Shown here: positions 58,557 to 64,000 of the stretch, one piece after another | Numbering within the stretch: the first letter of the stretch is position 1 | How the letters are laid out: each line of letters begins with the position of its first letter | Source of the DNA: Blastococcus sp. TBT05-19 | GTDB taxonomy: Bacteria; Actinomycetota; Actinomycetes; Mycobacteriales; Geodermatophilaceae | Direction: 5' to 3' | Assembly: GCF_003319095.1 (NCBI RefSeq) | Contig: NZ_QOHI01000001.1 | Location: 868,001 to 932,000 of the forward strand | DNA length: 64,000 nt | Position numbers and translations under genes: made by a program | Notes under the pieces: model-generated | Seen by the model: only the letters and a program-made list of their open reading frames with translations | Database searches by the model: none | What the model was told of the DNA's origin: nothing

Positions 58557-59042
58557 GTGCTGCGCATCGCCCGCGCGACCTACGACGCCATCGTGGCCCA
58601 CGCCCGGACCGACCACCCGGACGAGGCCTGCGGCGTCGTCGCCGGCCCCGAGGGGACCGATCGTCCCGAGCGCGTCGTCCCGATGCTGAACGCGGCGCGG
58701 TCGCCGACGTTCTACGAGTTCGACACCGCGGACCTGCTCACGTTGTACCGCGACCTCGACGACCGGGACGAGTGGGCCGTCGTCGTCTACCACTCGCACA
58801 CCGCCACCGAGGCCTACCCGTCGCGCACCGACATCGGTTACGCCTCGGGCCCCGCGGCGGACCCGCGCACCCACTACGTCCTCGTGTCCACCCGGCACCA
58901 CGGCCCGCAGACCGGGCTGGCCGACGACGAGGTCGAGTTCCGCAGCTACCGCATCGTCGACGGGGAGGTGTCGGAGGAGGAGGTCGAGATCGTCGAGACC
59001 CACCTGTTCGGGCACTCGCCGACGACCGTCGTCTACGACTGA
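58557..59042 (+). CDS. mec: JAMM/Mov34-type peptidase acting on CysO (Mec+)
   Basis: The 161 residues have the JAMM zinc peptidase motif: a Glu in PDEACGVVAG, then VVYHSHTATEAYPSRTDIGY, giving H-x-H-x7-S-x2-D. In Mycobacterium tuberculosis Mec+ cuts Cys from the CysO-Cys adduct. Here the order mec-cysO-cysM is the same as there. The 123-bp gap to cysO is short enough for one operon but could hold a second promoter. Confidence 0.88.
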   Translation: MLRIARATYDAIVAHARTDHPDEACGVVAGPEGTDRPERVVPMLNAARSPTFYEFDTADLLTLYRDLDDRDEWAVVVYHSHTATEAYPSRTDIGYASGPAADPRTHYVLVSTRHHGPQTGLADDEVEFRSYRIVDGEVSEEEVEIVETHLFGHSPTTVVYD

Positions 59043-59165
59043 AGCGGCTGAACGCCGCCGCCGTCCGGAATCGACGGCGGTTCCCGGGCGTTGCCCGGTC
59101 CAGACGCACGACTGCTGCCTCTCGCAGCGCCCCCTTTGCATCCACGTCCCGAGGAGAACCACGCC

Positions 59166-60444
<1,279 letters not shown>

Positions 60445-60461
60445 TGACCGCGACGAACGCC

Positions 60462-60502
60462 CGCTGGGCGCCCTCTCCCGCTGCGGGAGAGGGCGCTCAG
60501 CG
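60462..60502 (+). terminator. Terminator hairpin after cysM
   Basis: CGCTGGGCGCCCTCTCCCG pairs with CGGGAGAGGGCGCTCAGCG (minor mismatches) around CTG, 17 bp after the stop. Confidence 0.7.
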
Positions 60503-60596
60503 CGTTCTGGTCGGCCGTGAACTCGTCGGGTAGGAGCCCCCGGGACCGGGCAGTGCCGGGCAACCGTCGGACGTGCGGGCTAGCCTGACCGGCGAC

Positions 60597-61421
60597 ATGG
60601 GGACGCAGCCAGGAGCCGACGCGCCGATCGGCATCTTCGACTCGGGGGTCGGTGGGCTCACCGTCGCCCGGGCGGTGCTCGACCAGCTACCCGGCGAGTC
60701 GGTCCGCTACATCGGCGACACGGCGAACGGGCCCTACGGCCCGCTGCCGATCGCCGAGGTGCGCCGGCACTCCCTCGCCGTCATGGACGAGCTCGTCGAC
60801 AGCGGCGTCAAGATGCTCGTGGTGGCCTGCAACTCCGCGAGCGCCGCCTCGCTGCGCGACGCCCGCGAGCGGTACGACGTCCCGGTCGTCGAGGTCGTGC
60901 TGCCCGCCGCGCGCCGGGCCATCTCGGCGACCCGCAACGGCCGGATCGGGGTCATCGGCACCCAGGCCACCGTCACCAGCGGCGCCTACGACGACGCGTT
61001 CGCCGCCGCTCCCGACGTCACGGTCACCTCCGCCGCCTGCCCCAGCTTCGTCGACTTCGTCGAGCGCGGCGTCACCAGCGGCCGGCAGCTCGTGGGCCTG
61101 GCGCAGTCCTACCTGGACCCGCTGCTGGCGGCCGACGTCGACACCGTCGTCCTGGGCTGCACGCACTACCCGCTGCTGACCGGCGTCATCTCGCTGGTCA
61201 TGGGCGAGGACGTCACGCTGGTCTCCAGCGCGGAGGAGACCGCCAAGGACGTCTACCGGGTGCTCACCCGGGCCGATCTGCTCCGCGACGAGGACGCCGC
61301 GCCGCCACGGCACGCCTTCCTCGCCACCGGGGATCCCGAGCCGTTCGCCCGGCTGGGGCGCCGGTTCCTGGGGCCCGAGGTCGGCGCGGTGCTGCGCGCG
61401 GGAACGGTGGGTGCGGCGTGA
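60597..61421 (+). CDS. murI: Glutamate racemase
   Basis: ATG 60597 gives 274 residues. Motifs are [45 protein letters not shown] (first catalytic Cys), and [16 protein letters not shown] (second Cys). It makes D-glutamate for peptidoglycan. TAGCCT (60581-60586) lies close upstream, so the leader is very short. The stop overlaps the next start (GTGA). Confidence 0.92.
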   Translation: MGTQPGADAPIGIFDSGVGGLTVARAVLDQLPGESVRYIGDTANGPYGPLPIAEVRRHSLAVMDELVDSGVKMLVVACNSASAASLRDARERYDVPVVEVVLPAARRAISATRNGRIGVIGTQATVTSGAYDDAFAAAPDVTVTSAACPSFVDFVERGVTSGRQLVGLAQSYLDPLLAADVDTVVLGCTHYPLLTGVISLVMGEDVTLVSSAEETAKDVYRVLTRADLLRDEDAAPPRHAFLATGDPEPFARLGRRFLGPEVGAVLRAGTVGAA

Positions 61422-62161
61422 AGCTGACCGTCATCGGCTGCTGCGGCAGCGGGCCGGGTCCGGACTCGCCGGCCTCCAGCTACCTGGTCGAGCACGACGG
61501 CTTCCGGCTGGTCCTCGATCTGGGCAGCGGTGCGTTCGGAGCGCTGCAGGGGCTGATCGATCCCGGCACGGTCGATGCGGTCTTCCTCTCGCACCTGCAC
61601 GCCGACCACTGCCTCGACGTCGCGCCGTTCGTCGTGTGGGGCCGCTACTCGGGCCGGTCCACCGGTTCGCTCGTGCCGCTGTACGCACCGGTCGGCGCCG
61701 AGCGACGGCTGGCCCTGGCCTACGACATGGACGGCGAGGCGCTCACCGACGTCTTCGACTTCGTCCCGGTGGGGCCCGGAACCTTCCAGCTCGGTCCGTT
61801 CGAGGTCGAGCTGGCGCGCACCGCGCACCCCATCGAGTGCTACGCCATCCGGCTGACCGCCGGCGGACGGTCGCTGGTCTACACCGGTGACACCGGGCCG
61901 AGCGAGCAGGTGGTGGAGCTGGCCCGTGGCGCCGACGTGCTGCTCGCCGAGGCCGCGCACCCCGACAACGCCCGCGACCAGCCGCCGGGGCTGCACCTGA
62001 CCGGGCGGCAGGCGGGCGAGCACGCGGCGGCGGCCGGGGTGCAGCGGTTGCTGCTGACCCACATCCCGCCGTGGGTGGACCACATCGGCCAGCTCTTCGC
62101 GGCGAGCTCGGTGTTCCCGGAGACCGAGCTGGTGCGCGCCAAGGCCACGTACGACATCTGA
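61418..62161 (+). CDS. Metallo-beta-lactamase-fold hydrolase (RNase Z-like)
   Basis: The 247 residues have the MBL motif [10 protein letters not shown], a later conserved His in [14 protein letters not shown], Asp in [11 protein letters not shown], and the terminal His in LTHIPPWVD. It starts at GTG 61418, overlapping the murI stop. In many actinobacteria the gene after murI is this protein, followed by rph and rdgB. Here those two do not follow. The substrate is unknown. Confidence 0.82.
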   Translation: MKLTVIGCCGSGPGPDSPASSYLVEHDGFRLVLDLGSGAFGALQGLIDPGTVDAVFLSHLHADHCLDVAPFVVWGRYSGRSTGSLVPLYAPVGAERRLALAYDMDGEALTDVFDFVPVGPGTFQLGPFEVELARTAHPIECYAIRLTAGGRSLVYTGDTGPSEQVVELARGADVLLAEAAHPDNARDQPPGLHLTGRQAGEHAAAAGVQRLLLTHIPPWVDHIGQLFAASSVFPETELVRAKATYDI

Positions 62162-62211
62162 ACGGGTGGCCCCGGTTGCCCGGCACAGGGCCGCCCGGCA
62201 CGGTGGGCCGG

Positions 62212-63162
62212 GTGGACCCTGAACGCGACGGCGTGGCGCTGAGCAGCCTGGACTCCCCGCTCGGCGACGGGCTCGAGGTCGCCAAGCGTGCGCTGATCGA
62301 CCACTTCGACGCGGTCGCGGACCGGCTCGTGCCGCTGCTGGCCGGCCGGCCGCTCTCGGTGAAGCGCGTGCGCCCGGGGCAGGCGCCGTTCATGCAGCGC
62401 AACGTCAGCAAGGGCGCCCCGGACTGGGTGCGGACGGCACCGGTCTGGTCCGAGGGCTCGCACCGGGAGATCCACCAGGTGCTCTGCGACGACCGGCGCA
62501 CGCTGCTGTGGCTGGGCAACCAGCGGGCGGTCGAGCTGCACGTCCCGTTCCTGCGCGTCGGCTCGCCCGAGCCCACCGGCCTGGTGCTCGACCTCGACCC
62601 GCCCGAGGGCGCCGAGTTCCCGGTCGTCGTGGCCACCGCTCGGCTGGTGCGCCGCGCGCTGGAGGAGGCCGGGCTGGGCGGCGCGGTGAAGACCAGCGGC
62701 TCCAAGGGGCTGCACGTCGTCGTCCCGGTGCACGGGTCACCGCTGGAGGACGTCGCCGCCGCCACGCGGGCCCTCGCGGCGCGCACCGCGGCTCTCGACC
62801 CGGAGCTGGCCACCACCGCCTACCTGCTGGAGGACCGGGGCGGGCGGGTCTTCGTCGACTCCACGCGCTCGGGGCAGGGCACGATCGTGGCCGCCTACAG
62901 CCCGCGCATCCGCCCCGGCCTGCCCGTCTCCTTCCCGGTCGGTTGGGACTCCCTCGACGACGTCCGGCCCGGGGACTTCACGGTGACGACGGCGGCGGGA
63001 CTGCTGGGCGACCGCGACCCGTGGGCCGAGGCGCTCCCGGAGCCGCAGCGGCTGCCCGCGGACCTGGTCACCGAGGGGCACACCATCCCGGTCGCCCGGG
63101 TGCAGGCCATGCACGAGGGCAAGCGCCGCAAGCGTGCTGCGGGATCCGCGGACGCCGGCTGA
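62212..63162 (+). CDS. LigD-type polymerase/primase domain protein
   Basis: GTG 62212 gives 316 residues (GTG 62203 is an alternative). The LigD polymerase fold is clear: EIHQVLCDDRRTLLWLGNQ, catalytic LVLDLDPPEGAEFPV (DxD), KTSGSKGLHVVVPVHG and VFVDSTRSGQGTIVAAYSPR. Such polymerases fill gaps in non-homologous end joining. There is no ligase or phosphoesterase domain and no Ku gene nearby, so this is a stand-alone polymerase. The C-terminus is Lys/Arg-rich (EGKRRKRAA). Confidence 0.85.
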   Translation: MDPERDGVALSSLDSPLGDGLEVAKRALIDHFDAVADRLVPLLAGRPLSVKRVRPGQAPFMQRNVSKGAPDWVRTAPVWSEGSHREIHQVLCDDRRTLLWLGNQRAVELHVPFLRVGSPEPTGLVLDLDPPEGAEFPVVVATARLVRRALEEAGLGGAVKTSGSKGLHVVVPVHGSPLEDVAAATRALAARTAALDPELATTAYLLEDRGGRVFVDSTRSGQGTIVAAYSPRIRPGLPVSFPVGWDSLDDVRPGDFTVTTAAGLLGDRDPWAEALPEPQRLPADLVTEGHTIPVARVQAMHEGKRRKRAAGSADAG

Positions 63163-63174
63163 GCACCTGAGGCA

Positions 63175-63744
63175 TCAGCCCGGGCGCAGCGCCGAGAGGA
63201 CGAGCATGTCGCGGCGCCGTCCGCCGATCTCCAGATAGCCGCGCAGCAGCCCCTCGCGCTCGTAGCCGGCGTGCGCGGCGGTCCGCAGTGACGCGGTGTT
63301 CCAGGCCTCGATGTACAGCTCCACCCGGTGCAGACCCGGGATGGTCCAGGCGAAGCCGGTCAGGGCGGTGAGCGCGTCGGCCGCGCGCCCGTGCCCCCGG
63401 TCGCGGGGGGCGATGAAGTACCCCGCCGACGCGCGCCCGTGGTGCAGCTGGTCCAGCCACAGCCCGATCTGCCCGACGCCCCGGCCGCTCCCGGCGTCGG
63501 CGATCGCGAAGGAGAAGCCCCGCCCCGTCGCCCACCGCGCCCGGTTCCGCTCGACCCACTGCCGGGCCTGGTCTTCCGTGGCGTGCGGCGGCAGCGTGCT
63601 GACGAGCGGGACGTAGGGGTCGGTCGAGAGGTCGAGCCCGACGGCGAGGTCGGCGTCGACGAACTCCCGCAGCACCACGGAACCGTGCGCCGGCGGGATG
63701 GCGGGCCAGGGCGGGAGCGGCGACGGCGTCGACGGCTCGCTCAC
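63175..63744 (-). CDS. GNAT-family N-acetyltransferase (RimJ/RimL type)
   Basis: The 189 residues match the RimJ/RimL group: VVLREFVDADLAVGLDL, GVGQIGLWLDQLHHGRASAGY, the acetyl-CoA loop FIAPRDRGHGRAADALTALT, HRVELYIEAWNTASLRTAAHAGYEREGLLRGY. It starts at GTG 63744. Possible substrates are the N-termini of ribosomal proteins or small molecules; none can be chosen from sequence. Confidence 0.82.
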   Translation of the reverse strand: MSEPSTPSPLPPWPAIPPAHGSVVLREFVDADLAVGLDLSTDPYVPLVSTLPPHATEDQARQWVERNRARWATGRGFSFAIADAGSGRGVGQIGLWLDQLHHGRASAGYFIAPRDRGHGRAADALTALTGFAWTIPGLHRVELYIEAWNTASLRTAAHAGYEREGLLRGYLEIGGRRRDMLVLSALRPG

Positions 63745-63834
63745 GCGGTCACGCTAGCGTCCCCAGGCCGGTGCCCTGTCCACAGGACCGCCGCTGCCCC
63801 GCGATGTGTCGGTGGTGCCCCCGAAGCTGTCCGC

Positions 63835-64000
63835 ATGACGCAGGATCCGCAGACCATCGCCTGGCTCGACCAGGAGGACGCCCGGCTGGCCCAGGTGATC
63901 CGGCGGCACCGGGTGGCCGTCCAGCACGTCGCCGCCGGCGAGGGGAGCGGTGAACCGTCCTTCGGGTACACGGTCGGGCTCTTCGGCGTGGGGCATCCCG
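63835..64000 (+). CDS. DUF4262-type protein, 5' part only
   Basis: ATG 63835 opens a frame (MTQDPQTIAWLDQEDARLAQ) that runs off the window. The segment PSFGYTVGLFGVGHP is typical of the DUF4262 family, whose function is unknown. The gene is divergent from the GNAT gene. Only 55 residues are visible. Confidence 0.65.
   Translation, partial: MTQDPQTIAWLDQEDARLAQVIRRHRVAVQHVAAGEGSGEPSFGYTVGLFGVGHP

Overview
The window is very GC-rich DNA with actinobacterial gene organisation: frequent GTG starts, 4-bp GTGA/ATGA overlaps, many leaderless genes with a TANNNT box 6-8 nt before the start, an iron-box regulon, and a Mec-CysO-CysM operon. The gene set (SpoIIE/anti-sigma signalling, a FlbD-like protein, F420-type oxidoreductase, a short repeat family after stop codons) suggests a member of the Geodermatophilaceae (Blastococcus, Geodermatophilus, Modestobacter). 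That placement is inference from gene style, without database comparison.

Layout. 1-4560 is the right end of an integrated element. It carries a partial gene, a two-gene nuclease-like cassette (391-2402), an unknown lower-GC gene (2825-3994), and ends in a 3'-terminal fragment of ssrA (tmRNA, 4522-4556) followed by the native ssrA terminator. A diverged copy of the end-proximal sequence at 2539-2661 suggests two elements accreted at the same site. 4799-11563 is a signalling block: an ANTAR protein, two SpoIIE-type phosphatases and a MEDS/HATPase protein, with an acyl-CoA dehydrogenase coupled to one phosphatase. 11679-19185 holds mixed metabolism and regulators, plus a three-gene membrane/cupredoxin-like operon divergent from a MerR regulator. 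19231-22107 is iron biology: siderophore-interacting protein, siderophore-binding lipoprotein, bacterioferritin and its ferredoxin, with two IdeR/DmdR-type boxes.

22141-30604 is the most unusual region. It has a receiver-PIG-L deacetylase fusion, an OmpR-type regulator, and a TasA/SipW-type surface-fibre locus. In that locus a TasA-like protein, a secreted threonine-rich protein and an HPt-like protein occur as a duplicated cassette, downstream of a PAS histidine kinase and a receiver protein. Both HPt-like proteins have Asn where the phosphorylatable His should be.

30813-49123 contains a DUF3618/holin-type envelope operon, fatty-acid, redox and repair enzymes, an ABC-F protein, an M23 peptidase with a very long Lys/Ala/Pro-rich cytoplasmic tail, a CDF zinc exporter and a CtaG-like protein. 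49175-64000 is largely core metabolism: MFS exporter, RlmA-like methyltransferase, ctaD, serB, NAD salvage (pncA/pncB), clpS, Mec-CysO-CysM cysteine synthesis (CysO encoded with a C-terminal Gly-Gly-Cys), murI, a stand-alone LigD-type polymerase, and a truncated DUF4262 gene at the edge.
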